Below, in pieces: positions 46,201-53,662 of a stretch of 64,000 nucleotides of DNA. Below the pieces are notes generated by a model, which was not told the origin of the DNA, ran no database searches, and was given only the letters and a program-made list of their open reading frames with translations. A program made the position numbers and the translations under genes. Location of the stretch: positions 124,001-188,000 of the forward strand of contig NZ_JAOEJU010000010.1 of assembly GCF_025447595.1 (NCBI RefSeq), written 5' to 3'. How positions within the stretch are numbered: position 1 is the stretch's first letter; the number at the start of each line of letters is the position of its first letter. Source of the DNA: Pseudomonas koreensis. Lineage in GTDB: Bacteria > Pseudomonadota > Gammaproteobacteria > Pseudomonadales > Pseudomonadaceae.

Positions 46201-49200
46201 GAATCGTCGACCGGCAGTTGCGCCGCCACCGACGAATCGCTGAGCAACAGCGCCAGCCCCGAATCCTCGATCAGGTACGCCAGACGCTCGCGCGGATAAC
46301 TGGTGTCCAGCGGCACATAGGCACCGCCGGCCTTGAGTACCGCCAGCAGCGCGACGATCACCGCTTCGCTGCGCGGCAACGCCACGCCGACCCGGGTCTC
46401 CGGGCCGACGCCACGAGCGATCAGGGCATGGGCCAGTTGATTGGCACGCTGGTCGATCTCGCCATAGCTGAAGTGCCGGCCATCGAAGATCACCGCCGTA
46501 CGTTGCGGACGCTCGGCCGCCAGCGCAGCAATGCGCTGATGCACGCCGATGTCCACCGGGTACGGCTGAGGCAGGTTGTCCGCGTGTTGCTGCGCGTGCT
46601 CTGCCGCATCGGCCAGGGCGATTTCACCGAGGTTGCGTCCGGCCGACTCAACGAACTGCTCCAGCAGGTGCAGCAAGTGTGCGTCGATGTTTTCGATGAC
46701 CGCCGGGGCAAACTGGCTGCGCTCGAAGCTGTAGTGCAACGCCAGTTGTTCTCCCAGCGTCACCGCCACGCTCAGGCCGTAGTGGGTCTGCTCAAGGTTG
46801 GCGACATCGCCGAACACCACGCCCTGGCCCGATCCCTGTTGCAGGGCCTGGGCAATCGGGTAGTTCTCGAACACCAGAATGTTGTCGAACAAGGCTTCAC
46901 CGCCCTGCCCGGCCCAGCGCTGGATGTCCGCCAGCGGCGTGTGCTCGAAGTCGCGCAACCCGAGGTTCTGCGCCTGAACCGCTTGCAGCCAGTCGCCGAC
47001 CGTCTGATCCGGACGCGGCGTGCCGATCACCGGCAAAGTGTTGATGAACAGACCGACTTGTTGCTCGATGCCCGGCAAGTCCGCCGGACGCCCGGCCACC
47101 GTCGCGCCAAAGGCCACGGTTTCGTGACCGGTGTAGCGTTGCAGCAACAGCAGCCACGCCGCTTGCACCAAGGTGTTGACCGTAACTTTCTGCTGGCGGG
47201 CGAAGGTCTCCAGTGTTTGGGTGCGCTGCGCATCCAGAGTCTGGAAGTGATCACCGTGTCCGCTCAGGTCATCGCTGGCCGAGGCCACGCGCGCCAGGCG
47301 AGTCGGCTCTTGCAGCGCGGCCAACTGACCGTTCCAGAAGTCCTCGCTCAACTGACCGTCCTGACGTTGCAGCCAGGCGATGTAATCGCGATAACGCCCG
47401 CCACCGCTGGCCGGCGCACGACCGCTGTAGCGTTGCAGGACTTCGCCGAGCAACTGCGAATTGCTCCAGCCATCCATCAGGATGTGGTGATGGGTGTAGA
47501 TCAGGTGCCACTGATCGGCGCCGGTCTGCACCAGCACCAGTCGCAGCAACGGCGCCTGGCTCAAATCAAAGCCCTGCACGCGCTCGGCATCGGCCAGTGC
47601 CGCCAGGGCTTGTGGCTGATCGTCACGCTCGCGCCAGTCCAGCGCGGTGAACGGCAGCTCAAGGTGTTTGTGAACGATCTGCAACGGTTGCTGCAAATCA
47701 CCCTGCCAGACGAAGCCGCTGCGCAGAATGTCCTGGGCGTCCAGCGTCGCTTGCCAGGCCGCGCGGAAACGCTCGGCGTCCAGGCCCTGCACATCCACAC
47801 GCAACTGGTTGACGTACTCGCCCGCCGCTTGCTCGTAAAGGGTGTGGAACAGCAGGCCCTGTTGCATCGGCGACAGCGGATAGAGGTCGTCGAGCTGACC
47901 GGCCGGCACCGGCAAACCATCGAGTTCGGCCTGGGTGATGCGGGCCAGCGGGAAGTCCGACGGCGTTGCCTGCGGCAGTGCCTGATTGCAGCAATGTTCG
48001 ATCAATGCGTCGAGCTCGAGCGCGTATTGATCCGCCAGATGCTGCACCGTCGCGGCGTCGAACATCTCGCGGCTGAAGCCCCAGCTCATCGCCAGTTCGC
48101 CGCCGTAGACCTGACCTTCAACGGTCAGCCAGTTGGCCAGCGGCGCGGACGGATCCTGGGCGGTGCCGCTGCCTTCGGTGGACGGCACCAGCAGCGCCGC
48201 CTCGTCGAACTGACGGTCGAACTGCCCCAGGTAGTTGAAGGTGATGCGCGGCGCCGGCAGGACCGCCAGCTCGGCACGCACCGACGGCGCGGCGAGATGG
48301 CGCAGCACGCCATAACCCAGGCCCTTGTCCGGCACGGCGCGCAGTTGTTCCTTGACCGATTTGATCGATCCGTCGAGGTCGTCGCTGCTGGTCAGGTTGA
48401 CCGCGAACAGGCTGGTGAACCAGCCCACGCTGCGGGTCAGATCGATGTCATCGAACAGGTCTTCACGGCCATGGCCTTCCAGCTCGATCAGCGTGCCCGG
48501 CTGCCCGGTCCAGCGGCGGATCGTGAGGGCCAGCGCGGTCAGCAACAGGTCGTTGACCTGGGTGCGATAGGCCGCCGGGGCCTGTTGCAGCAATTGACGG
48601 GTGCGCGCGGCATCCAAGCGCCATTCGATTTTCTGGCCATGGATGTTTTGCAGGCTGCCTTCGGGGCGCTCGCACGGCAGGTCCACTGCACCGTGATGCT
48701 GGGCTTTCCAGTAATCCAGTTGAGTGTCGAAGCGCGATGCTTCGGCACTCAGGCGTGCAGTCCAGGTCTGGAATGCACTGGTCTTGGTCGGCAATTGAAC
48801 ACCGCCGCCCGCCGCCAGTTGCTCGTAGGCCTGCTGCAGATCTTCCAGCAGCACCCGCCACGACACGCCATCCACCACCAGGTGATGAACGATCAACGCC
48901 AGCCGCTGGCTGCCATCGGCCATGGCCACCAGCACGGCGCGCAGCAGCGGTCCGTTTTCCAGGTTCAGGCTGCGCTGGGCGGCGTCGCACAAGGCAGTCA
49001 GTTGCTCGGCGGTTTGCGCTTCGCGCTGCCACAGGTCGGCGGTTTCCACCAGCGACCCGTGGGTTTGCCGCCAGCCTTCGACGCCTTCGACATAACGCAG
49101 GCGCAAGGCATCGTGATGGTTGATCACATGCGTCAGCGCAGCATCGAGCCATTGCGCGTTCAGCGGCTCGCGGGCGGTCAGCAACAGCGACTGGTTCCAG

Positions 49201-52200
49201 TGCTCGCGGGCGTCCATCGCGTTGGCGAAAAACGCTTGCTGGATCGGGCCCAACAATGCGTCACCGGTCACCGGCCCCTGATCCACCGAGCTGTTGTGAT
49301 CGACTTTGGCGACCAGTGCCAGGCTGCGCACGGTCTGGTACTGGAACAGGTCGCGCGGGCTGACCCGAATCCCGGCCTGCCGCGCACGGCTGACCACCTG
49401 AATCGAGATGATCGAGTCACCGCCCAGTTCGAAAAAGTTGTCCTCCAGACCGACGCGCTCGATCCCGAGCACGTCCTGCCAGATCGCCGCCAACGCAATC
49501 TGCATGGCGTCCTGCGGGGCAACGAAAGCCTGCTGCGGCGCGGCGTCCGGTTGCGGCAGGGCTTTGCGGTCGAGTTTGCCGTTGGCGGTCACCGGCAACT
49601 TGGCCAGGGTCATCAGGTAGGTCGGCACCATGAACTCCGGCAGACTGCCGAGCAGCCAGGCCTTGACGTCCTGCTGCCATTGCTCCGGCGGATTGGCGCC
49701 CTCCAGAACCAGGTAACCGACCAGATGCTTGCCGCCCTGCACCAGCACCACGGCTTCGCGCACCAGCGGGTGCTGCATCAGGCGGGTTTCGATCTCGCCC
49801 AGTTCGATGCGCAGACCGCGCAGTTTCACTTGGTGGTCGAGTCGACCGAGGTATTCGATCACGCCGTCGGCGCGCTGACGCACGCGGTCACCGGTGCGGT
49901 ACAGGCGCTCGCCGTCATGGAACGGGCACGGCACGAAACGTTCGGCGGTCAGCCCCGGACGACGGTGATAACTGCGCGCCAGCCCCGCCCCGCCGAGGTA
50001 CAACTCACCGGCCACACCGCTTGGCACCGGCAACAGTTCGGCGTCGAGAACATGGGTGCGCAGGTTGGCGATCGGCTGGCCGATCGGCACGCTGTCGGCG
50101 CCCTCATCGACACAGGTCCAGTGAGTCACGTCGATGGCCGCTTCGGTCGGGCCGTAAAGGTTGTACAGACCCGCCGCCGGCAGTCTGGCGAAGACTTGAA
50201 TCTGCGCGTCCAGCGGCAAGGCCTCGCCGCTGCAGACAATACGCTTGAGCCCGGTGCATGCCTCGACGCCCGGCTCGTGAATGAACGCCTGGAGCATCGA
50301 TGGCACGAAGTGCAGCGTGGTGATGCCGTGACGGTTGATGGTGTCGATCAATTGCAGCGGATCGCGATGCACACCCGGCGCCGCGACCACCAGACGCGCG
50401 CCGGTCAGCAGCGGCCAGAAGAACTCCCAAACCGACACGTCAAAGCTGAACGGGGTTTTCTGCAACACCGCATCGCTGCCGTCCAGACCGTAGGCTTCCT
50501 GCATCCAGCACAGCCGATTGACCAGCGCCGCGTGGCTGTTGCCGGCCCCCTTGGGTTTACCAGTGGAGCCGGAGGTGTAAATCACATAGGCCAGATTCAA
50601 AGGCTCGACCAGCACGTCGGGACGGCTGGGGCTGTAGGCGTCCAGCCAGTCGGCCGGCTGATCGAGGGTAATGACCGTCACGCCCTCGGTCGGCAATCCC
50701 GAGACCAGCGCGCTCTGGGTCAGCAGCAAGCGGATGCCGCTGTCCTCGACCATGTAGGCCAGACGCTCCTGCGGGTATTCCGGATCGAGCGGCACATAAG
50801 CGCCGCCAGCCTTGTGAATCGCCAGCAGGCCGATGACCATTTCCAGCGAACGCTCGACACAGATGCCGACCAGGCTGTCCGCCTGAACGCCCTGCTCGCG
50901 CAGCAAGTGCGCCAGACGGTTGGCTCGGGCATCGAGTTCGGCATAGCTCAGGGTGGTGTCGCCGAAGGTCAGCGCCGGGGCGTCCGGCGTGCGCGCAACC
51001 TGCGCTTCGATCAGGTGATGGATCGGCTGATCGACCGGGTACTCCACCCGGGTAGCGTTCCAGCCGTGCACCAGAGTCTGCTGCTCGTCTGCCTCCAGCA
51101 ACGGCAACTCACCGATGCGCTGCGACGAATCGTCGACCATCGCCTTCAGCAGTCGCGTCCAGTGCCGCGCCATGCGCTCGATGGTGGCGGCGTCGAACAG
51201 ATCGCTGGCGTAGGTCAGTGCGGCGTGCAGCTTGCCACCCTTCTCGTAGGTGTCCAGGGTCAGGTCGAACTGAGTGGTGCGGCTCTGCCAGTCGAGGCTG
51301 TCCAGCGCCAGGCCGGACGCGGTGCTGATCGTCGTGATGTCGGCGACCTGCGGCTGGTGGTTGTACATCACCTGGAACAACGGCGTGTGGCTGAGGCTGC
51401 GCTCCAGTTTCAAGGCTTCGACCAGACGCTCGAACGGCAGATCCTGATGGGCCTGGGCACCGAGGGCGGTTTCCTTGATGGCGCGCAGCAGGTCATCGAC
51501 CCGGGTCTGCCCGTCCAGTTGCGTGCGCAGCACCTGGGTGTTGACGAAGAAACCGATCAGCCCTTCGATTTCCCCACGATTGCGGTTGGCGATCGGCACG
51601 CCGACGCGCAGATCGGTCTGGCCGGTGTAACGGTGCAGCAGCGCATTGAACGCGCCCAGCAACAGCATGAACAACGTCACCTGATGCTGCTGCGCGGTGT
51701 GGCGCAACTGGTCGGCCAACTGGCTGTCGATCGCGAATTCGTAACGGGTGCCGCGATAACTCGGCATCGCCGGACGCGAGTGATCCAGCGGCAGTTCGAG
51801 CACCGGGTGCTCGTCGCCCAATTGTGCCTGCCAGTACGCCAGTTGCCGGGCCTGCTCGCCGGCTTCAAGCCAGCGGCGCTGCCACAGGGCGTAATCGCTG
51901 TACTGGATCGGCAGCGGCGCCAGTTGCGGTTGCTCACCGGCATCGAAGGCGTCGTAGCAGCGGATGAACTCGTCGATCAGCACGTTCATCGACCAGCCAT
52001 CGGAAACAATGTGGTGCAGGGTCAGCAGCAGCACGTGCTCCTGCTCGGCGAGCTTGAGCAGCGTGACGCGCAACAACGGGCCGACTGCCAGATCGAACGG
52101 CAGCACCGACTGCTGCTCGGCGGCGCGGGTAACTGCCTGCTCGCGCTCGTCAGCGGGCAATGCGCTGAAATCCTCGTGGGCAATCACCAGCGGCGCCGAG

Positions 52201-52559
52201 GCCGGCACCTGTAACAGGCTGTCGTCGGCCTGGCGCTGGAACACTGTGCGCAGGGTTTCGTGGCGCTCCACCAATCGGGCGAAGGCTTGTTCCAGCGCCA
52301 AGAGGTTCAAGCGGCCAGTCAGGCGCACCGCCCCCGGCAGGTTATAGGCGCCGCTCTGCGGATCAAGCTGCCAGAGGAACCACATGCGCTGCTGCGCGTA
52401 AGACAACGCTTGACGATCCTCGGCCTCGATCCCGGCGGGAATCGGGAAACGGGCGAAATCCACGCCCTCCTTTTGCAGTGCCGCCAGGAACATCTGGCGT
52501 TTTTCGAGAGGCAACCCGATAAACCGGCGAGCGAGTTTCAAGGAGTCTTCTGCATTCAT
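40230..52559 (-). CDS. pvdI: Pyoverdine side-chain synthetase PvdI-like: C-A-T-E, C-A-T-E, C-A-T
   Basis: This 4109-aa NRPS should take over from PvdL (not in the window) and add the first three side-chain residues. Module 1 has HHIVSDGWS near residue 180, an A3 motif near 660, code DVWHVSLID(K) = Ser, carrier GGDSI near 1045 and epimerase HHLVVDGVSW near 1229, giving D-Ser. Module 2 has HHILMDGWS near 1695, an A3 motif near 2155, code DGEACGGVT(K), which I read as a basic or acylated hydroxyornithine residue, and an epimerase near 2732. Module 3 has HHILMDGWS near 3203, an A3 motif near 3662, code DLWNNALTY(K) = Ala or Gly, and carrier GGHSLL near 4045. The condensation domains after each epimerase have the YPLSPMQQG opening typical of DCL domains. 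An acidic C-terminal helix may dock to PvdJ. A variant PvdS box lies at 52615-52638. The start MNAEDSLKLARRFI resembles PAO1 PvdI. Confidence 0.94.
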   Translation of the reverse strand: MNAEDSLKLARRFIGLPLEKRQMFLAALQKEGVDFARFPIPAGIEAEDRQALSYAQQRMWFLWQLDPQSGAYNLPGAVRLTGRLNLLALEQAFARLVERHETLRTVFQRQADDSLLQVPASAPLVIAHEDFSALPADEREQAVTRAAEQQSVLPFDLAVGPLLRVTLLKLAEQEHVLLLTLHHIVSDGWSMNVLIDEFIRCYDAFDAGEQPQLAPLPIQYSDYALWQRRWLEAGEQARQLAYWQAQLGDEHPVLELPLDHSRPAMPSYRGTRYEFAIDSQLADQLRHTAQQHQVTLFMLLLGAFNALLHRYTGQTDLRVGVPIANRNRGEIEGLIGFFVNTQVLRTQLDGQTRVDDLLRAIKETALGAQAHQDLPFERLVEALKLERSLSHTPLFQVMYNHQPQVADITTISTASGLALDSLDWQSRTTQFDLTLDTYEKGGKLHAALTYASDLFDAATIERMARHWTRLLKAMVDDSSQRIGELPLLEADEQQTLVHGWNATRVEYPVDQPIHHLIEAQVARTPDAPALTFGDTTLSYAELDARANRLAHLLREQGVQADSLVGICVERSLEMVIGLLAIHKAGGAYVPLDPEYPQERLAYMVEDSGIRLLLTQSALVSGLPTEGVTVITLDQPADWLDAYSPSRPDVLVEPLNLAYVIYTSGSTGKPKGAGNSHAALVNRLCWMQEAYGLDGSDAVLQKTPFSFDVSVWEFFWPLLTGARLVVAAPGVHRDPLQLIDTINRHGITTLHFVPSMLQAFIHEPGVEACTGLKRIVCSGEALPLDAQIQVFARLPAAGLYNLYGPTEAAIDVTHWTCVDEGADSVPIGQPIANLRTHVLDAELLPVPSGVAGELYLGGAGLARSYHRRPGLTAERFVPCPFHDGERLYRTGDRVRQRADGVIEYLGRLDHQVKLRGLRIELGEIETRLMQHPLVREAVVLVQGGKHLVGYLVLEGANPPEQWQQDVKAWLLGSLPEFMVPTYLMTLAKLPVTANGKLDRKALPQPDAAPQQAFVAPQDAMQIALAAIWQDVLGIERVGLEDNFFELGGDSIISIQVVSRARQAGIRVSPRDLFQYQTVRSLALVAKVDHNSSVDQGPVTGDALLGPIQQAFFANAMDAREHWNQSLLLTAREPLNAQWLDAALTHVINHHDALRLRYVEGVEGWRQTHGSLVETADLWQREAQTAEQLTALCDAAQRSLNLENGPLLRAVLVAMADGSQRLALIVHHLVVDGVSWRVLLEDLQQAYEQLAAGGGVQLPTKTSAFQTWTARLSAEASRFDTQLDYWKAQHHGAVDLPCERPEGSLQNIHGQKIEWRLDAARTRQLLQQAPAAYRTQVNDLLLTALALTIRRWTGQPGTLIELEGHGREDLFDDIDLTRSVGWFTSLFAVNLTSSDDLDGSIKSVKEQLRAVPDKGLGYGVLRHLAAPSVRAELAVLPAPRITFNYLGQFDRQFDEAALLVPSTEGSGTAQDPSAPLANWLTVEGQVYGGELAMSWGFSREMFDAATVQHLADQYALELDALIEHCCNQALPQATPSDFPLARITQAELDGLPVPAGQLDDLYPLSPMQQGLLFHTLYEQAAGEYVNQLRVDVQGLDAERFRAAWQATLDAQDILRSGFVWQGDLQQPLQIVHKHLELPFTALDWRERDDQPQALAALADAERVQGFDLSQAPLLRLVLVQTGADQWHLIYTHHHILMDGWSNSQLLGEVLQRYSGRAPASGGGRYRDYIAWLQRQDGQLSEDFWNGQLAALQEPTRLARVASASDDLSGHGDHFQTLDAQRTQTLETFARQQKVTVNTLVQAAWLLLLQRYTGHETVAFGATVAGRPADLPGIEQQVGLFINTLPVIGTPRPDQTVGDWLQAVQAQNLGLRDFEHTPLADIQRWAGQGGEALFDNILVFENYPIAQALQQGSGQGVVFGDVANLEQTHYGLSVAVTLGEQLALHYSFERSQFAPAVIENIDAHLLHLLEQFVESAGRNLGEIALADAAEHAQQHADNLPQPYPVDIGVHQRIAALAAERPQRTAVIFDGRHFSYGEIDQRANQLAHALIARGVGPETRVGVALPRSEAVIVALLAVLKAGGAYVPLDTSYPRERLAYLIEDSGLALLLSDSSVAAQLPVDDSVPLLELDRLDLREWPISAPSVQLDPHNLAYVIYTSGSTGNPKGVSVAHGPLAMHCQAIGQRYEMRDSDCEFHFMSFAFDGAHERWLTSLTHGASLLIRDDSLWTPEQTYNAMREHGVTVVAFPPVYLQQLAEHAEREGNPPKVRIYCFGGDAVPSASFERVKRALDPDYIINGYGPTETVVTPLIWKAGREVPCGAAYAPIGSRIGDRSAYVLDADLNLLPQGMAGELYLGGTGLARGYLNRPGLTAERFVADPFSTTGGLLYRTGDLVRQRVDGTFDYLDRIDNQVKIRGFRIELGEVEAALQALDGVREAVVVAQEGSAGSGKRLVAYVVGDSTRADFTEDLRAQLKASLPAHMVPAYVLRLERMPLTPNGKLDRKNLPKPDVSQLQQTYVAPQSVLEQQLATIWQEVLKLGQVGISDNFFELGGDSIISIQVVSRARQAGIRFTPKDLFQHQTIQALATVVQTGDALPLIDQAPATGSTALLPIHQVFFADAIPDRHHWNQSVMLKPTQALDAQVLEQALDALVMHHDSLRLDFAEQAEGWSAQYRDIATKAGETILWTVDVADLAALEALGEKAQRSLQLSGGSLIRAVLANLADGSQRLLLIVHHLVVDGVSWRILFEDLQNVYRQIAAGAAVQLPARTSSVKAWAAALQDYAATPALQAELGFWQQQLQGASAALPYDHPDGGQQHDQALTIRSRLDQTLTRQLLQEAPTAYRTQVNDLLLTALARVMTRWTGDNSALVLLEGHGREDLFDSVDLTRTVGWFTSVFPARLAPAAEPGASLKQIKEQLRAIPNKGIGFGALAHLGDDAARQSLQALPAPRLTFNYLGQFDGSFDAGDDALFVPTAEAGGAEVNMQGPLGNPLALNGKVFGGELDLSWTFSGAMFDTATIQRLADDYVQELTALIRHCCDSANRGVTPSDFPLAQLSQAQLDALLLEPQGIDDIYPLSPMQQGMLFHTLLEHGNGDYINQMRLDVDGVDPQRFRAAWQAAVDVHDILRTGFFWQGDLPQPVQVVQRQVEVPFSVLDWSARADLDRALQTLADEERALGLDLNSAPLLRLVLVKTATDRHHLIYTNHHILMDGWSSAQLLGEVLQHYSGEHVPRPTGRYRDYIAWLQRQDATASEAYWQAALNNLQEPTRLSDAIARPVGGLPSVGYGDHYQVLDVDLTRRLSEFARASKVTVNTVVQAAWLLLLQRYTGKQCVAFGATVAGRPADLPGAEQQIGLFINTLPVIAEPRADQSLTGWLQSVQAQNLALREFEHTPLAQIQSWAGQGGDALFDSLMVFENYPIAEALERGAPQGLRFGTVANQEQTNYPLTLLVNMGAQLSVHFSFQHDSFAQASVAQLGEHLQRLLGQMTEAGERSLSELSLNAQDRQPARTDFVTELCIHQGIDRQVATQPDALAVTFADTRLTYAELDTLANRLAHKLIELGVGPEVRVGVAMPRSEQLLVALLAVLKAGGAYVPLDPDYPADRVAYMLEDSRARVLLTEQAVAATLIVPTETRVVLLDQVALEAYPTHAPQTAVAPDNLAYVIYTSGSTGQPKGVSIAHRNVMALIDWSAKVYSRDDIQGVLASTSVCFDLSVWELFVTLANGGSLIIARNALELPQLPARDQVRLINTVPSAINALQRAGQIPSGVRIINLAGEPLKQSLVDTLYQQPNLAHVYDLYGPSEDTTYSTWTRRTDGGQARIGRTLDHSASYSLDADLQIVPQGVSAELYLSGAGVTRGYLGKAAMTAEKFVPNPFSGIGERLYRTGDLIRQREDGELEYMGRIDHQVKIRGFRIELGEIEARLLAQPGVSEAAVLAIEVEGGAQLVAYVAVPSLDLHDSEAQRQQRDGLKTGLKSSLPDYMIPAHLLFLEQLPLTPNGKLDRKALPAVDASQMQAAYVAPQSELEQQVAAIWQQVLTVERVGLNDHFFELGGHSLLAVNVVSRIALELGLTLTPQLLFQHPVLSDFVAHLNTGGGAINEQKLNKLEALLDDMEEV

Positions 52560-52614
52560 TTCTTGGCATCCGGATCAGTAGGCAGGCAGCACAAAGGCGC
52601 GTCGTCCCTATAAA

Positions 52615-52638
52615 ACGAATGCAGACCGGAAAAATTAG
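52615..52638 (-). promoter_or_regulatory. Variant PvdS box of pvdI
   Basis: On the minus strand, CTAAT-N16-CGT lies about 60 bases upstream of the pvdI start. It differs from the exact TAAAT pattern, as though one A of CTAAAT were missing, and may be weaker. The same variant occurs before pvdG. Confidence 0.6.
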
Positions 52639-52664
52639 CGATTGAGAAGAAGTGTCAGAAGCAA

Positions 52665-52769
52665 CTGTGGGAGCGAGCTTGCTCGCGATAGCGGCCTGTC
52701 AGTCAACCTTGCGCTGACTGAAAAAACGCTATCGTCGGATCGCCGCCCGGGGCAAGCCCGCTCCCACAG
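52665..52769. repeat. Inverted pair of Pseudomonas REP elements between pvdG and pvdI
   Basis: The left arm (52665-52692) has the GTGGGAGCGAGCTTGCTCGCGA core. The right arm (about 52727-52769) is its diverged inverse, with the terminal GCTCCCACAG conserved. It lies in the gap downstream of pvdG and upstream of the pvdI promoter. Confidence 0.82.
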
Positions 52770-52794
52770 TTTTCAGGATGAGTTGGAGGTCGGG

Positions 52795-53529
52795 CTAGAC
52801 GGCAGCCATCAAGCTGTGGCGCCGATGATGCACATCCAGCTGATCCTTGATCACCTTCAGTACCTTGGCTTCATGCTCATGAATGAAAAAGTGCCCGCCA
52901 GCCAGCATGTCGACCGAGAAACTGCCACGGGTCTCCTTGCTCCAGCCGATCAGTTGCTCGGTGGTGGCGCGGTCAGCCTTGCCACCGAGCACGTGCACCG
53001 GGCAGTTGAGCAATGGCCGCTGCACCGGCTCGAACTTGCCGCACAGCTGAAAATCGGCACGCAGGATCGGCAGGGTCAGGCTCATCAGCTCTTCGTTGGC
53101 CAGCACTTCCTCGCTGGTGCCGTTGAGCGTGCGCAACTGGTCGATCAACTCGGCGTCGGTCTTGGGATCGGCAAAACCCCGGTCGTAATCGGCGCGCATC
53201 GTCGGCGCCGCCGTGCCCGAGGCGAACAACGCCACCGGCTCAGGACAACCCAGCGCACGCAACGCGTGGGCGATTTCGCAGGACAGCAATGCGCCCAGGC
53301 TATGACCGAACAAGGCATAGGGCGCCTTGAGCGTCGGGCGCAGCTCCTTGGCCAACTGCATCGCCAGCCCGCGCATGTCGGTGTGCAGCGGCTCGCCGAA
53401 ACGCGCCCCGCGCCCCGGCAACTCCACCGGTTGCAGTTGCAGCCATTGCGGCATTTTCGGTCGCCAGCGGCTGTAGACCATGGCACTGGCGCCGGAGTAC
53501 GGCAGGCACAGCAGGGTCAGTTTGGTCAC
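52795..53529 (-). CDS. pvdG: Type II thioesterase PvdG
   Basis: PvdG is a stand-alone external thioesterase thought to clear mis-primed carrier domains of the pyoverdine synthetases. I chose the GTG at 53529 (MTKLTLLCLPYSGAS), which has GAGGGA at good spacing and gives 244 aa; a TTG at 53559 would add ten residues. Landmarks are the N-terminal LPYSGASA, the nucleophile elbow GHSLGALL (Ser), an Asp in the HVLGGKADR segment and the catalytic His in AGGHFFIHEHE. It is the first minus-strand gene of the synthetase block and probably has its own promoter (variant box at 53566-53590). It is separated from pvdI by a REP pair. In P. aeruginosa pvdG lies with pvdL, so its position differs here. Confidence 0.92.
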   Translation of the reverse strand: MTKLTLLCLPYSGASAMVYSRWRPKMPQWLQLQPVELPGRGARFGEPLHTDMRGLAMQLAKELRPTLKAPYALFGHSLGALLSCEIAHALRALGCPEPVALFASGTAAPTMRADYDRGFADPKTDAELIDQLRTLNGTSEEVLANEELMSLTLPILRADFQLCGKFEPVQRPLLNCPVHVLGGKADRATTEQLIGWSKETRGSFSVDMLAGGHFFIHEHEAKVLKVIKDQLDVHHRRHSLMAAV

Positions 53530-53565
53530 CACACGTCCCTCGAAAAAATGTCTCTTCAAGAGGGT

Positions 53566-53590
53566 ACGGATCGGGACGCAGGCAAATTAG
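53566..53590 (-). promoter_or_regulatory. Variant PvdS box of pvdG
   Basis: On the minus strand, CTAAT-N17-CGT lies about 40 bases upstream of the chosen pvdG start. It is a mirrored partner of the exact box at 53602-53625, the two sharing AATTTGCCTG. Confidence 0.6.
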
Positions 53591-53613
53591 TCGCAGGTCA
53601 GTAAATTTGCCTG
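53579..53613. repeat. 10-bp perfect inverted repeat joining two divergent PvdS promoters
   Basis: CAGGCAAATT (53579-53588) and AATTTGCCTG (53604-53613) are exact inverse copies around a 15-base centre. Each arm contains the spacer start of one of the two divergent iron-starvation boxes, so the pvdG and SCP2-JmjC promoters are near mirror images. Confidence 0.75.
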
Positions 53614-53625
53614 TAAGGCGCTCGT
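53602..53625 (+). promoter_or_regulatory. PvdS iron-starvation box of the SCP2-JmjC gene
   Basis: An exact TAAAT-N16-CGT on the plus strand ends 37 bases before the GTG start of the gene at 53663. Confidence 0.85.
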
Positions 53626-53662
53626 TAACTGTTCAGACCAATTCCAACAACGAGGGATCACC

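Noticed and set aside
43206..52214. Plus-strand open frame of 3002 codons antisense to pvdI
   Set aside because: It is an artefact of GC-rich codon use on the opposite strand: the minus strand has clear NRPS domains and motifs, whereas this frame is rich in Gln, Arg, His and Val with no recognisable domain.
26686..52559. Regularly spaced repeats resembling a tandem array
   Set aside because: They are conserved NRPS core motifs recurring once per module (about 3 kb apart), not a CRISPR or satellite array.
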